From Defluviimonas sp. SAOS-178_SWC (GTDB lineage: Bacteria; Pseudomonadota; Alphaproteobacteria; Rhodobacterales; Rhodobacteraceae): a stretch of DNA of 64,000 nt. Under the pieces are notes generated by a model. That model searched no databases. It saw nothing but the letters and a program-made list of their open reading frames with translations, and was not told the DNA's origin. The position numbers and the translations under genes were made by a program. Position 1 is the first letter of the stretch; every line of letters starts with the position of its first letter. The stretch is from contig NZ_CP156081.1 in assembly GCF_039830135.1 (NCBI RefSeq), forward strand, positions 668,001-732,000, in the 5' to 3' direction. This document shows, piece after piece, positions 11,177-20,115 of this stretch.

Positions 11177-14100
11177 AAACGCCCGGCCCCGATTTCGAAA
11201 CCTTCACGGAAGCCGCGCGTCGGTTCGCGGCCCTTCAGGAGTCGTTCACACCCGAAGCGGCGCTGAAAGCCGCGATGGGACCGCGCGCGATTTCGGAGCC
11301 GATCCTCGCCGCGCGGGTCCTCTCCTCCTTGCGCAAGGAGTGTACGGTCGAACGCGGCAAGGGCGGCGAAATGTGGCTGATGCGGCCCGGGGCACGTCGC
11401 AAGACCCTCGGCGGCGCGTCCTCCGGCGCTGACTGGATCGCCGAAAGTGCCGCATCGGCGGCAACGCCGGTCCAGGCGGCGCTGGCGGGGCAGGGCGACT
11501 TCGCGCCCGAGGCGCTCGACGCGATGATCGCGGAAGGCGGAGATCCCGACCGACTTGGCGAAATCGCCATCGCGCTGGACCGCGCCGGCCCTTCGGCGCC
11601 GGGCTTCGGGCGGCTTGTTCAGATCCGCAGCGCCCTCAACGCCGCGCGGGCCGAGGCGCGCAGCGACGCGCTTCTGGCTGGCGGCTTCTTCGGGCGCGAG
11701 GCGGAGCTTGCCCTTCTGGCCGAATGGATCGCCCACCCGCAGGAACAGCCGCCCTTGCGCACCGTCCACGTGTCCGGTCTGCCCGGCATTGGCAAATCCT
11801 ACCTTCTGGAGCGCGTGATCCAGATGGCGCGGCTCGATCACCGGCCGATCCTCGTCATCCTCGATTTCGATCGCTCTGGCCTCAACGTCCTCGATGTGCA
11901 CGGCTTCTTTGAAGAGATCTCCCGCCAGATCGGCGACGCGCTGCCGGAAGCGGCCGGTCTGCTCCGCGACATGCGGCTGAGGTCGGCCGAACGGCGCGCG
12001 GCCGAGACCGGGGCGACGGCCCGCACCAGCGTCCCGCGAGAGCTTCTGGACGCGATGGCGACGGCCGTCGCCGCGAGCGGCCGCCGCACCCTGGTCGTGC
12101 TGGACACGCTCGAGGTTCTGCGCAGCCGCGGCGAGACGCAGGTGATGACCCTTTTCGACCATCTCGACCTTCTGGCCGAATACGGGCTCCGCCCGTTCGC
12201 CCTCATCTCGGCGGGACGTGGCGACGCGCTCGATCCGGTGCGGAAACGGCCCGGCCAGAAGATTGACCGGGTCGAGGCCGACATCCGCCTCGACGGCCTT
12301 GAAGACGGCGCCGCGCGGGTGCTTCTGGAAACGCGCGGCGTTCCGAAATCGCTCTGGCCCCGCATCCTGCCGCTGGCGCAGGGCAATCCGCTGCTGCTGA
12401 CCCTCGCCGCGAAGGCGCTGACCGAGGCCGATTTCGACGAAACCGAATTGCCGCCGAATGCCAGTGCCGCGACAATCGGCGGCTATCTCTATCGCGCGAT
12501 CCTGAGCCGTGTGCCGGAACGGCTGCGCCGCATCGCGAACGACGGGCTGGTCCTGCGCGCCATCGACCCCGAGACGCTGCGTGAGGTCGTCGCCCCGGCG
12601 CTCGGCCTAACCCTCAACCCGGACGAGGCGCGCGACTATCTCAACACGCTCGCCACCCATCACTGGCTCGTGGAGCATGATCGCGGCGACTGGATCCGCC
12701 ACCGCAGCGATGTGCGCCGCGCCTTCCTGCCGCTTCTCTATGACGAGACGGCAGAGAACCGCGATGTCACCGAGGCGATCAACCTCCGCGCGGCAGAATG
12801 GTTCGCCACGCGCGATCCGCTGACGGCGCTTTACCATCGCCTGCAACTCACCCGGTTCGGGCACCCATTGCCCGAGGTGTCCTCCGCACTGGCCGGCGCG
12901 TTTACCGGCACCCTCCTCGAAGAACTGCCCGAACGGGCGCGCGACCATGTGCTGCAACTGCAAGGGCGCCGGAGCGGGGTTGCCCGGGGCGACAGGACGG
13001 AGGAGGAGGCGGCCCAAGGGGGGGCGATGCCGGCAGCCGCCGAGGCGCCGGCACCCGAGCGGACGATCAAGCGTGTACGCCCGGTCAAGCCTGCACCCGC
13101 CGGCAAATCCGGTTCCGGCCTCTTCGTGGTCGATCCGACCCGAATGCGGCTTGTCCGGGTCGAGGCGGACGAGGCCGGCGCCGCGCCGCCCGACGAACGC
13201 GCGGTGCGCGACCTCGAACTCATGCTCGAGAAGGGCGACCTGCGCGAGGCGGGGCACATCCTCGCCCACGGCTACGAAGGCAGTTTCGCCGCGTCCGACC
13301 GCGCCGGGTTGGTGGCGGTCAGCTATCTCTGGCTCTCCGGCCGCTGGTCGGCCGCGCGCGCGGTCCATCGCCGCCTCGAAGAGGCCGACATCGCCCGCGC
13401 GATGGTCGACAGCCCCCATCTCTCCGGCCGGGTGCTTCTGGAAATGACCGCCGAATTCGCGTTCTCCAAGGCCGTCCGGTTCCTTCGCTGGGATAAGGGG
13501 CTGGAACTTGCGCGGATCTCCTACGAGGGCTCCATGAGGGCCGGCTTGGTCGGTGGCGCGCTCGACTTCGCCTTCCTCGCGGCCGGCCTCGACCAAGACG
13601 CCCTTCCACGGCGCCTCGACCTGGCCCAAAGCCTTCTGGCACCTAGCATGTCGCCGGAGGCCGGTGGGGAGGCCGCGGACCTCGCGCTCACGGCGGCTCA
13701 AAGTTCGCGGAGCAGCTTCGGACTCTTCTACGAACCGATGGCGGCGGGCGGATCCGACGAACGCGCTCAGACATTGCAGTCGCTCAACCCGTATGGCGCT
13801 CCGCTCCATGCCCTCGTCTCGGGCGAAGGCGTCGACGACGTCCTGACGCGGTATCTGGCCGATTTGCAGCCAAACCTGCCGCGCGCGGCAGAGATGTTCC
13901 TGCCCGGGATCGGCGGCGCGGGCGACCTGCCGGACCGCCTGCGCTCCGGCCCGCCTGACGTGGTCTCCGCACTGACCGCGATGGGCCTTGCCGGCGATTG
14001 GCCGTCCGGCTACGCGCTCGCCCATCGGGGCGCGGATCTGCGGCTGATCGCGCAGTCGGCCGAACGCTGGCGGCGGACGGTTGCGGGCCTCTGGTCCTAC

Positions 14101-14469
14101 GGCCGGGCCCGCCCGCCCGGCTGGGCCGGCGCAGGCGAGACAGACCTCATCAGCACCGACCGTCTCCGCCGTCTGGAAGCGGCGGCCGACCCCATGGGTG
14201 GCGCGCTTGTCCAGCTTCACTTCTGGGAGCAGCCTTGGGCCATGCCGGTCCCTGGGCGCGCCGCGCCTCCGGCGGTTCTGCGCCGCCTCGAAGCGTTCGT
14301 CTCCAAGGCCGCACGGCAGCGGCCGCAGACCGGGGCGCACCCCTCCGATACCGCCCTCGCAGCCCTGCTCAAGGCCGGCGCGCCGGGTGTTGTCGCGGTG
14401 CCGCTCGCGCTCATCATGACGCGCGGATTTCAGCCGGTCGGCATGCTTGCCGGGGCGCAGCCCGATTGA
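11173..14469 (+). CDS. STAND-type P-loop NTPase with C-terminal helical repeats
   Basis: 1098 aa, GTG start overlapping the upstream stop (GTGA) with GAGGGG as ribosome site. Residues 1-170 are helical and may be a winged-helix or adaptor region. The NTPase starts at FFGREAELALLAEW, with Walker A GLPGIGKS (Lys208), Walker B TLVVLDTLEVL (Asp311), a sensor-like ALISAGRGD and the STAND-type QGNPLLLTL. Residues 430 onward are rich in paired helices (TPR/MalT-like). STAND proteins act as switches that oligomerise when the repeat region meets a trigger. Neighbouring peptidases and a nuclease suggest it is the sensor that activates them. No transmembrane segment was seen. Confidence 0.85.
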   Translation: MKTPGPDFETFTEAARRFAALQESFTPEAALKAAMGPRAISEPILAARVLSSLRKECTVERGKGGEMWLMRPGARRKTLGGASSGADWIAESAASAATPVQAALAGQGDFAPEALDAMIAEGGDPDRLGEIAIALDRAGPSAPGFGRLVQIRSALNAARAEARSDALLAGGFFGREAELALLAEWIAHPQEQPPLRTVHVSGLPGIGKSYLLERVIQMARLDHRPILVILDFDRSGLNVLDVHGFFEEISRQIGDALPEAAGLLRDMRLRSAERRAAETGATARTSVPRELLDAMATAVAASGRRTLVVLDTLEVLRSRGETQVMTLFDHLDLLAEYGLRPFALISAGRGDALDPVRKRPGQKIDRVEADIRLDGLEDGAARVLLETRGVPKSLWPRILPLAQGNPLLLTLAAKALTEADFDETELPPNASAATIGGYLYRAILSRVPERLRRIANDGLVLRAIDPETLREVVAPALGLTLNPDEARDYLNTLATHHWLVEHDRGDWIRHRSDVRRAFLPLLYDETAENRDVTEAINLRAAEWFATRDPLTALYHRLQLTRFGHPLPEVSSALAGAFTGTLLEELPERARDHVLQLQGRRSGVARGDRTEEEAAQGGAMPAAAEAPAPERTIKRVRPVKPAPAGKSGSGLFVVDPTRMRLVRVEADEAGAAPPDERAVRDLELMLEKGDLREAGHILAHGYEGSFAASDRAGLVAVSYLWLSGRWSAARAVHRRLEEADIARAMVDSPHLSGRVLLEMTAEFAFSKAVRFLRWDKGLELARISYEGSMRAGLVGGALDFAFLAAGLDQDALPRRLDLAQSLLAPSMSPEAGGEAADLALTAAQSSRSSFGLFYEPMAAGGSDERAQTLQSLNPYGAPLHALVSGEGVDDVLTRYLADLQPNLPRAAEMFLPGIGGAGDLPDRLRSGPPDVVSALTAMGLAGDWPSGYALAHRGADLRLIAQSAERWRRTVAGLWSYGRARPPGWAGAGETDLISTDRLRRLEAAADPMGGALVQLHFWEQPWAMPVPGRAAPPAVLRRLEAFVSKAARQRPQTGAHPSDTALAALLKAGAPGVVAVPLALIMTRGFQPVGMLAGAQPD

Positions 14470-14490
14470 ATTCAACGAAGGAGATTTCTC

Positions 14491-16476
14491 ATGGGAAATA
14501 CCGATTTCACCGAAAGCGTCCGCCGCCTTGAACGCTTCGCCGGCGCGGGCAAGTTCGACAAGGTGCGCAAGGCGCTCGACAAGGGCAATCCGGTCCTGAA
14601 GGAATTCGGAGTCAGCGATGCCCAGATCCGCGAGGCGCTGACGCTCGATCCACCGGCGCTCGAAGCCAGCGGGCTGATGCCGCCGACGATGCTGGAGGCG
14701 ATTGTCCGCGTCACCGGCCGCCCGCCGCTGATCGTGCGGAACGGCAAGGTCGAGGGAAAGACCACGCTGGTCGAGGATTTCCCAGCGAATGTCGATGGCC
14801 TGATCTCCGGCGTCGAGAAGTTCCTGCCCTCGGTCGGACGGATCGAGTTCGTGAACCACGACATGTCCTGGGGCGGAACCGGATGGGTCGTGGGTGAGGA
14901 CGGGCCGGGGCACCTTCTTATCGCCACCAACCGGCATGTGGCGAAACTCGTCGCGCGTCGGACCTTCCGGGGCGACGGGGTCTTCATGTTCAACCCCTAC
15001 AGCAACACCCGCTACGGCGCCGAGATCGACTTCGGCGAGGAAAGCGGCGTGGCGCCCGATCCCGAGAAAGTCTTCAAACTCGACAAGTTCACCTATCTCG
15101 CCGACGACATCTCGGCCGACATCGCCATCGGCCGCATCCCGAAACCCGACGGCGCGGCCGTCATCGGGCTCCTCGACCTCGCGGATGATGAGGGCGGCGA
15201 CGGAGAGATCGTGGCGGTTGTGGGCTACCCCGCCGCCGATCCCTACCGCAACGACCCGAACGACATGGAGCGCTACTTCCAGGGCCTCTATGACGTGAAG
15301 CGCTTCTCTCCCGGCTTTCTGCAACCGGGTGGCGCCGGTGCGACGGTTCTTGGACATGACTGCACGACGCTTGGTGGCAATTCAGGCTCCCCTGTCATCA
15401 GCCTCGAAAGCCGCAAGGTCGTGGGGCTGCATTTCGCCGGCAAGTACGGGATCGGCAATTCTGCCGTCCGCATCGGCACGTTGAAATCGGTCCTCGCGGG
15501 GCTTGGTGGTCAACCGGGCGCGGCGCTTCCGGCAAGTGTCGGGGAAGAGGCCGCCGACCGCAGCCATGACGCCGCGTTCTTCGCCGGGCGGGGCGGCTAC
15601 GATCCCGACTTCCTTCAGGTTGCCGGGGTGCCCTATCCGGAGGTGCCTGCCTCGCTTTCCCTTGCGCGGCCGTCCGACGCGACCGATGAGCGCCCGCACG
15701 AACTCCGCTACGAACATTTCGGCGTCCTCTACAGCACCGTGATGAAAGGCCCCGTCGTCGCGGCCCACAACCTCGACGGATCGCGTTACCGGGGCATCAA
15801 GCGGTCCAACAAGACCTGGTTCCATGACCTGCGGATCCCGCGCGATATCCAGCTTGACCGGGAGGATTATGGCGACGCGGCGATCGACCGGGGCCATATG
15901 GTCCGGCGGTCCGAGACCAACTGGGGCGATACGGACGAGGAGGCGAAGCGCGCCAATCTCGACAGCTTCCACTACACCAATGCAAGTCCCCAGCACGAGG
16001 GCCTGAACCGCAGCCGCGACATGTGGCTCGGGCTGGAGGATTACATCCTCACCAATGCCCGCACCTTCGGCTTCCGCGCCAATGTCTTCACCGGGCCGGT
16101 CTATTCGGACGACGATCCTGAGCTTGGGACGACCGGGGCGCCGCTGCCGCTCAGCTTCTGGAAGGTGGTCACGATGCTTGCCGAGCAGGAGATGGAGACG
16201 ATCCGTCTTCACGCCACGGCCTATGTCCTGAGCCAGGGGCACCTGATCCAGAAACTGCTTGCCGACCGCGATGTGGTCGAGGCGGCGGAGGGCTTTTCCT
16301 TCGGCGAATACAAGGCGTTCCAGGTCCGGATCCGCGATCTGGAGGAAATGACCGGCTATTCGTTCGGCGCGCTGAAGGATGCCGATCCGCTTGAGAGCGC
16401 GGAGGTGCAGGAGGCGCGGGGCGTGACCGGAAAGCCGGTTCTCCTCCTCAACCGGTTCGATGAAATCGCCCTTTGA
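14491..16476 (+). CDS. Trypsin-like peptidase fused to a DNA/RNA non-specific endonuclease (NUC1)
   Basis: 661 aa with two enzymatic domains. Residues 1-110 are a helical N-terminal region. Residues 115-345 are a trypsin-fold peptidase with His149 (ATNRHVAKL), Asp210 (SADIAIGR) and Ser298 (GGNSGSPVI). Residues 400-640 are an Endonuclease_NS (EndoG/NucA) domain with the DRGHMVRR motif (general base His469) and metal ligand Asn506 in SPQHEGLNRS. It has no signal peptide, unlike most secreted nucleases of this family. AAGGAG 8 bp before the ATG is the strongest ribosome site in the cassette. It is presumed to be the toxic effector of the unit. It ends 10 bp from the convergent cpaA. Confidence 0.92.
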   Translation: MGNTDFTESVRRLERFAGAGKFDKVRKALDKGNPVLKEFGVSDAQIREALTLDPPALEASGLMPPTMLEAIVRVTGRPPLIVRNGKVEGKTTLVEDFPANVDGLISGVEKFLPSVGRIEFVNHDMSWGGTGWVVGEDGPGHLLIATNRHVAKLVARRTFRGDGVFMFNPYSNTRYGAEIDFGEESGVAPDPEKVFKLDKFTYLADDISADIAIGRIPKPDGAAVIGLLDLADDEGGDGEIVAVVGYPAADPYRNDPNDMERYFQGLYDVKRFSPGFLQPGGAGATVLGHDCTTLGGNSGSPVISLESRKVVGLHFAGKYGIGNSAVRIGTLKSVLAGLGGQPGAALPASVGEEAADRSHDAAFFAGRGGYDPDFLQVAGVPYPEVPASLSLARPSDATDERPHELRYEHFGVLYSTVMKGPVVAAHNLDGSRYRGIKRSNKTWFHDLRIPRDIQLDREDYGDAAIDRGHMVRRSETNWGDTDEEAKRANLDSFHYTNASPQHEGLNRSRDMWLGLEDYILTNARTFGFRANVFTGPVYSDDDPELGTTGAPLPLSFWKVVTMLAEQEMETIRLHATAYVLSQGHLIQKLLADRDVVEAAEGFSFGEYKAFQVRIRDLEEMTGYSFGALKDADPLESAEVQEARGVTGKPVLLLNRFDEIAL

Positions 16477-16486
16477 CCTCTGGCGG

Positions 16487-16972
16487 TTAACCGGGCAGCG
16501 GGGATGCGATCAGAAAAGCGGCCGCGGGGTGCAAGATCCCGGCCATCGCGATCGACAGCCCCATCGGAAAGCCCGTGCTTCCCGAGATCGACTTCCAGCC
16601 GAGCCGATGGGCGGCCGGAATCCGTCTGAGGCCGAGGACGATGACGATCCCCGCCAGCATCGAGGCCGAAAAGACGTAGCCGAAAAGCGGCATCGTCGGG
16701 ACCGGCACGAAAAGGAGCAGGGCCGACAGCATCTTCACGTCGCCACCGCCGAAAAGCCGTAGGCAGAAAGCGCCGAAGCCGAGCACAAAGATCGTGCCCG
16801 CGACCGCGATCCGCACGAGCAGATCGTCAGGGGGGGCCACAACCGCAACCAGTCCGAAGACCGCCAGCGCGATGAGGCTGAGCACGTTCGGGATCCGCAT
16901 CCGGCTCAGATCGGCATAGGCCACCACAACAAGGAGTGGCGCAATCAGGAGGAGCGGGATCAACGGCGCCAT
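16487..16972 (-). CDS. cpaA: Prepilin peptidase, CpaA/TadV type (A24)
   Basis: Integral-membrane aspartyl peptidase that removes the leader of Flp pilin and TadE/F pseudopilins. 161 aa with about five hydrophobic segments. The two catalytic aspartates are visible in AYADLSRMRIPN and in FGGGDVKML. It lacks the N-terminal methylase domain of PilD, as expected for CpaA/TadV. It is separated from the rest of the Tad cluster by a LuxR-type regulator on the same strand, whose stop lies 3 bp upstream of its start, so the two are probably cotranscribed. Confidence 0.9.
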   Translation of the reverse strand: MAPLIPLLLIAPLLVVVAYADLSRMRIPNVLSLIALAVFGLVAVVAPPDDLLVRIAVAGTIFVLGFGAFCLRLFGGGDVKMLSALLLFVPVPTMPLFGYVFSASMLAGIVIVLGLRRIPAAHRLGWKSISGSTGFPMGLSIAMAGILHPAAAFLIASPLPG

Positions 16973-16975
16973 GGT

Positions 16976-17836
16976 TCAGGCGCAGCGCAGGTCGGACAGT
17001 GCGGAATCGTCCGGCCGCGCCCGGAGGAGGTTGAAGACCAGTTCCGCCAGCCCCGATGTCTCGGTCTTCGCATAGATGCTGCGCAGGTGCGACCGCACCG
17101 TCGCCTCCGAAACGCTGAGTTCCTCGGCCACGCCCAGAACCGAAAGCCCACGGCTGAGAAGCAGGCAGACCCGGAATTCGGCCCTGCTCAGCTTCGCCGG
17201 GTTGGAGGGGCCCAGAAGCATTTTCTGGCCGGGCCGAACGTCGCCCGTCTCTTGCGCGATGCGGTGATTGACGACCGTCCGCGTCACGAGTCCGACCTGA
17301 CGGCTCGCCCAGGTCCGCGCCATCGTCGGCAGCACGACGCCCAGCGCCGACTGCGTTGCGATCGACATCCGCTCACCGAAATGCAGTTCGATATGGTCGC
17401 GCGTCGTCGGGCCGCTGGCGAGCACGAGGACGGCGAATTCGACCATTCCGCGCCGCGCCTGCCAGATTTCAAGCGCCGGGTCGGTGTCCTGGCTGCCATC
17501 GTGCATCGAGGCCAGCCAGACAGAAGCAGGACGCGGCCGTGCCAGATGGCGTCCGAAATGCCCGTCTGCGAAGGAGGCTTTCAGCGGCGAACTGCTGCGC
17601 TCTGCCAGATTGTCCCAGATCGCGATCCGGGCCGGGCGAAGATCGTTGAGATGCGTCCTGACCAGCATTCCGGCTTCGGCCCCCAGTCCCGACGCCAGCG
17701 CCGCGAAAGCATCTTGCAGCGAGAATTCCCCATGAAGCGCGTCACACCAATCCGCGATAGCTTCGATGACTTTGGATTCAAGATATCCGTTTGCCGGCGC
17801 CCCCCCGTGCGGCTCTTCGAAATACGCCTGCTTCAT
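16976..17836 (-). CDS. LuxR-family transcriptional regulator
   Basis: 286 aa. The C-terminal 65 residues are a LuxR-type helix-turn-helix: LSRAEFRVCLLLSRGLS, then VAEELSVSEATVRSHLRSIY with the recognition helix and AKT. Residues 1-200 show no receiver Asp and no clear autoinducer-binding signature, so the ligand or signal is unknown. It lies between tadC and cpaA in the same direction and probably controls pilus genes. Two perfect short palindromes lie 25-71 bp upstream of its start and could be autoregulatory sites. Confidence 0.85.
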   Translation of the reverse strand: MKQAYFEEPHGGAPANGYLESKVIEAIADWCDALHGEFSLQDAFAALASGLGAEAGMLVRTHLNDLRPARIAIWDNLAERSSSPLKASFADGHFGRHLARPRPASVWLASMHDGSQDTDPALEIWQARRGMVEFAVLVLASGPTTRDHIELHFGERMSIATQSALGVVLPTMARTWASRQVGLVTRTVVNHRIAQETGDVRPGQKMLLGPSNPAKLSRAEFRVCLLLSRGLSVLGVAEELSVSEATVRSHLRSIYAKTETSGLAELVFNLLRARPDDSALSDLRCA

Positions 17837-18131
17837 TTGTCACCCCGCACCAAATACCCGACGGGAAACAATCCCGTAAAACCATGGACCAATCGGACCG
17901 CGTCCGACGTTCATTCAAATTGGAAAGGCACCCACACCTGTCCCCCTGAAGAAAGTCTCCACTAGTGTCGCTGTTCAGTCAAATGGTTGCCGCGTTTCCC
18001 GCCCTGGACGATGAATAAATCAACCTTGGGTAGAAAAATATCATTCGATAAAAATGCATTCGGAAAAATTTTTGCGAATTGTTGAAAAGTTAACGAGAAT
18101 CGTGCTTCCGAATCTGAAGGAAATACAAACC
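17837..18131 (-). promoter_or_regulatory. Gene-free region upstream of the LuxR gene, with palindromes and an AT-rich block
   Basis: 295 bp between the luxR-type start and the tadC stop. It contains a 6-5-6 perfect palindrome at 17861-17877 (ACGGGA/TCCCGT) and a 6-3-6 palindrome at 17893-17907 (TCGGAC/GTCCGA). From about 17990 to 18131 the GC content drops sharply. That block holds a 22-bp inverted repeat at 18058-18079 (ATTCG, one unpaired base, AAAAATTTTT, one unpaired base, CGAAT) and the direct repeat CATTCG at 18042 and 18057. This looks like a regulated promoter for the minus-strand regulator; no open frame in it looks coding. Confidence 0.5.
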
Positions 18132-19130
18132 TCACCCCGCTATATAGCGCATATAACGGATAACGACGGGGCCGAGCGTTAAAAGAAGGAGGGCGGGCAG
18201 CATCAGCGACGCCATGACGCCCGACATTTTCACGGGCAGCTTGTTGGCCATTTCCTGGGCGCGGAATTCGCGGTTGCGGCGCATCTCGCTGGCATAGGTG
18301 GTGAGCGTTTCGGACATGCTGGTGCCGAACTTCATCGACTGCAACACGACATTGGCAAAGGCGGTGACCTCGTCCACGCCGGTCCGCCCGGCCATGTCGA
18401 GAAGCGCGCGGTCGCGTGACCGGCCCGCCTGGATCTCGCGCTGCGCCGCCAGCATCTCTCCGGCGATCGCCGGCGCGGTCTTTTCCAGCTCATTGCCGAC
18501 CCGGATCATCGCGGCGTCGAACCCCAGCCCGGCCTCGACCGAGATCTGGATCAGGTCGAGCGCGTTCGGAAAGCTCTCCTCGATGGCGCGCCGCCGCTCC
18601 TGCGCGCGGGATCTGAGGCCAATGGCCGGTCCGAAGAATCCGATGCCCACCAGAACGCTGAGGATCTGGAAGATGCGCACCTGGCTCAGGCTTCCAATCC
18701 TCGAATCCAGGGCTTCAGGCAACGAAATCATCCCGGTTCTTGCCGCCCAGATAAGCGCAAGCAGGGCGGCCGGCAGGATGATCCCGAAACCGAGTCTAAG
18801 CAGGTAGTAGTTCCGCACCGAATGCGGCCCGGTGAACCCGGCAAGGGCAAGCTGGCGCTCGACCTCGGTCCGTTCCTTGCGGTCTGAGGGGATCAGCGTC
18901 TTCATCAGGCCCTTGGGATCGGCGCTCTTGTGGCGCAGCAGGCCGGCATCATCGGCGATCGGGCGGCGGCGGGCTTGCGCCTCCATCCTGCGCAGGACCG
19001 GGTCCTTGCCCGCCATCGTGCCGGACAAGCCGAAGACGACCAGCATCGCGCCGATGCCGGTGCCGAGAACGATCAGCGTCTGCGGCGTCAGGCCGGCATT
19101 CAGAAGGAAGGTTGCGAGTGCGTCGAACAT
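18132..19130 (-). CDS. tadC: Tad pilus platform protein TadC (T2SS F family)
   Basis: Inner-membrane platform protein of the Tad/Flp pilus machine, partner of TadB and the TadA ATPase. 332 aa. An N-terminal membrane segment (LIVLGTGIGAMLVVFGLSG) is followed by a cytoplasmic stretch, a second segment near 105-125, a GspF-type four-helix region (IEESFPNALDLIQISVEAGL) and C-terminal hydrophobic segments. It is the last gene of the main Tad operon, 16 bp after tadB. Confidence 0.92.
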   Translation of the reverse strand: MFDALATFLLNAGLTPQTLIVLGTGIGAMLVVFGLSGTMAGKDPVLRRMEAQARRRPIADDAGLLRHKSADPKGLMKTLIPSDRKERTEVERQLALAGFTGPHSVRNYYLLRLGFGIILPAALLALIWAARTGMISLPEALDSRIGSLSQVRIFQILSVLVGIGFFGPAIGLRSRAQERRRAIEESFPNALDLIQISVEAGLGFDAAMIRVGNELEKTAPAIAGEMLAAQREIQAGRSRDRALLDMAGRTGVDEVTAFANVVLQSMKFGTSMSETLTTYASEMRRNREFRAQEMANKLPVKMSGVMASLMLPALLLLTLGPVVIRYMRYIAG

Positions 19131-19146
19131 GACTGTCCCTCCGGGG

Positions 19147-20115
19147 TCAGAACCTGAAATTCACCAGCCGCCGCATGACCAGGTAGTTGGCCACGACGAG
19201 GACACCGACCACGATGGCGAACGGCTTGAAGAGCGGATCGCCGCTGACATCGGCATAATACCCCGGCGCCGTGATCGAGGTGGCGCCAAGGATCACCAGC
19301 GGAAGGCAGGACAGGAAGATCGAGGTCAACCGCCCTTCCGCCGAGATCGCCTTGATCCGCCGCCGCATCGACAGCCGGTCCCGGATCACCTTTGCCAGCG
19401 TGTCGAGGACACGCGCGAGGTTGCCGCCGGTGCCGTGCTGGATCGCGATCGCGACGGCAAGGTAGCGCGCATCCTCAAGCCCGGTCCGCTCGGCAAAGTC
19501 CATCACCGCGTCGACCAGATCGTCGCCGTAGCTGATCTGATCGACCATGACGCCGAATTCCGTCGCAACCGGATCCTTCATGTCGCTGGCGACCGAGGCG
19601 ATCGTCGCGTTCAGCGGATGACCGACCGTGAGGCCCCGCGCCATGAGGTCGAGCGCCTCGGGGAGTTGGGTAACGAGTGCGGCCATCCGGCGATTCCGAA
19701 GGACGTGGACCCGGATGACGGGCAGGACGAGGCAAAAGACAATCGCGATGCCCGCCGCCAGCCATGCCGGAAGGACGGTGGACGCCGCCAACGCCACGAC
19801 GGCGGCGCCACCTGCCGAGAGCGTCAGGAACAACCCCGGGCGAATCGTCAGTCCGGCCTTGCGCAGATCCGCCGGCAGGTTCCCGATAAGCGGCAGTCCC
19901 GCAAGCTGCCAACCGTCGCGGTCCGGCTTCAGAAGGCGCAGGAGCTCCTCGGTCGATGCCCCTTCCGCGATCATCCGCATCCGCCGGTTTCGTGCCTCCG
20001 ACAGGCTTTCGCTCCGCGTGACAAGCTGCCGGATCCCTTCGAACGTCATGAGGACGCCAAGGAAGACGCCGACATAGACCAGCGACGACCAGTCGAATTC
20101 CGTCAGGGGGGTCAT
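19147..20115 (-). CDS. tadB: Tad pilus platform protein TadB (T2SS F family)
   Basis: Second platform protein, 322 aa. It has an N-terminal segment LVYVGVFLGVLMTFEGI, a paired central membrane region (ALAASTVLPAWLAAGIAIVF), a GspF domain (LPEALDLMARGLTVGHPLNA) and a C-terminal membrane hairpin. The ATG at 20115 overlaps the tadA stop by 4 bp (ATGA), which is why it is preferred over an in-frame codon at 20187 that would run into tadA. Confidence 0.92.
   Translation of the reverse strand: MTPLTEFDWSSLVYVGVFLGVLMTFEGIRQLVTRSESLSEARNRRMRMIAEGASTEELLRLLKPDRDGWQLAGLPLIGNLPADLRKAGLTIRPGLFLTLSAGGAAVVALAASTVLPAWLAAGIAIVFCLVLPVIRVHVLRNRRMAALVTQLPEALDLMARGLTVGHPLNATIASVASDMKDPVATEFGVMVDQISYGDDLVDAVMDFAERTGLEDARYLAVAIAIQHGTGGNLARVLDTLAKVIRDRLSMRRRIKAISAEGRLTSIFLSCLPLVILGATSITAPGYYADVSGDPLFKPFAIVVGVLVVANYLVMRRLVNFRF

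Noticed and set aside
12607-15357. 916-codon open frame on the minus strand opposite the NTPase and trypsin-nuclease genes
   Set aside because: It is antisense to two well-supported proteins, its translation is Arg/His/Gly-rich with no domain, and it spans the junction of both genes. High GC leaves such frames open by chance.
7734-16476. Secreted protease island
   Set aside because: None of the four proteins has a signal peptide or membrane segment, so extracellular digestion is unlikely.
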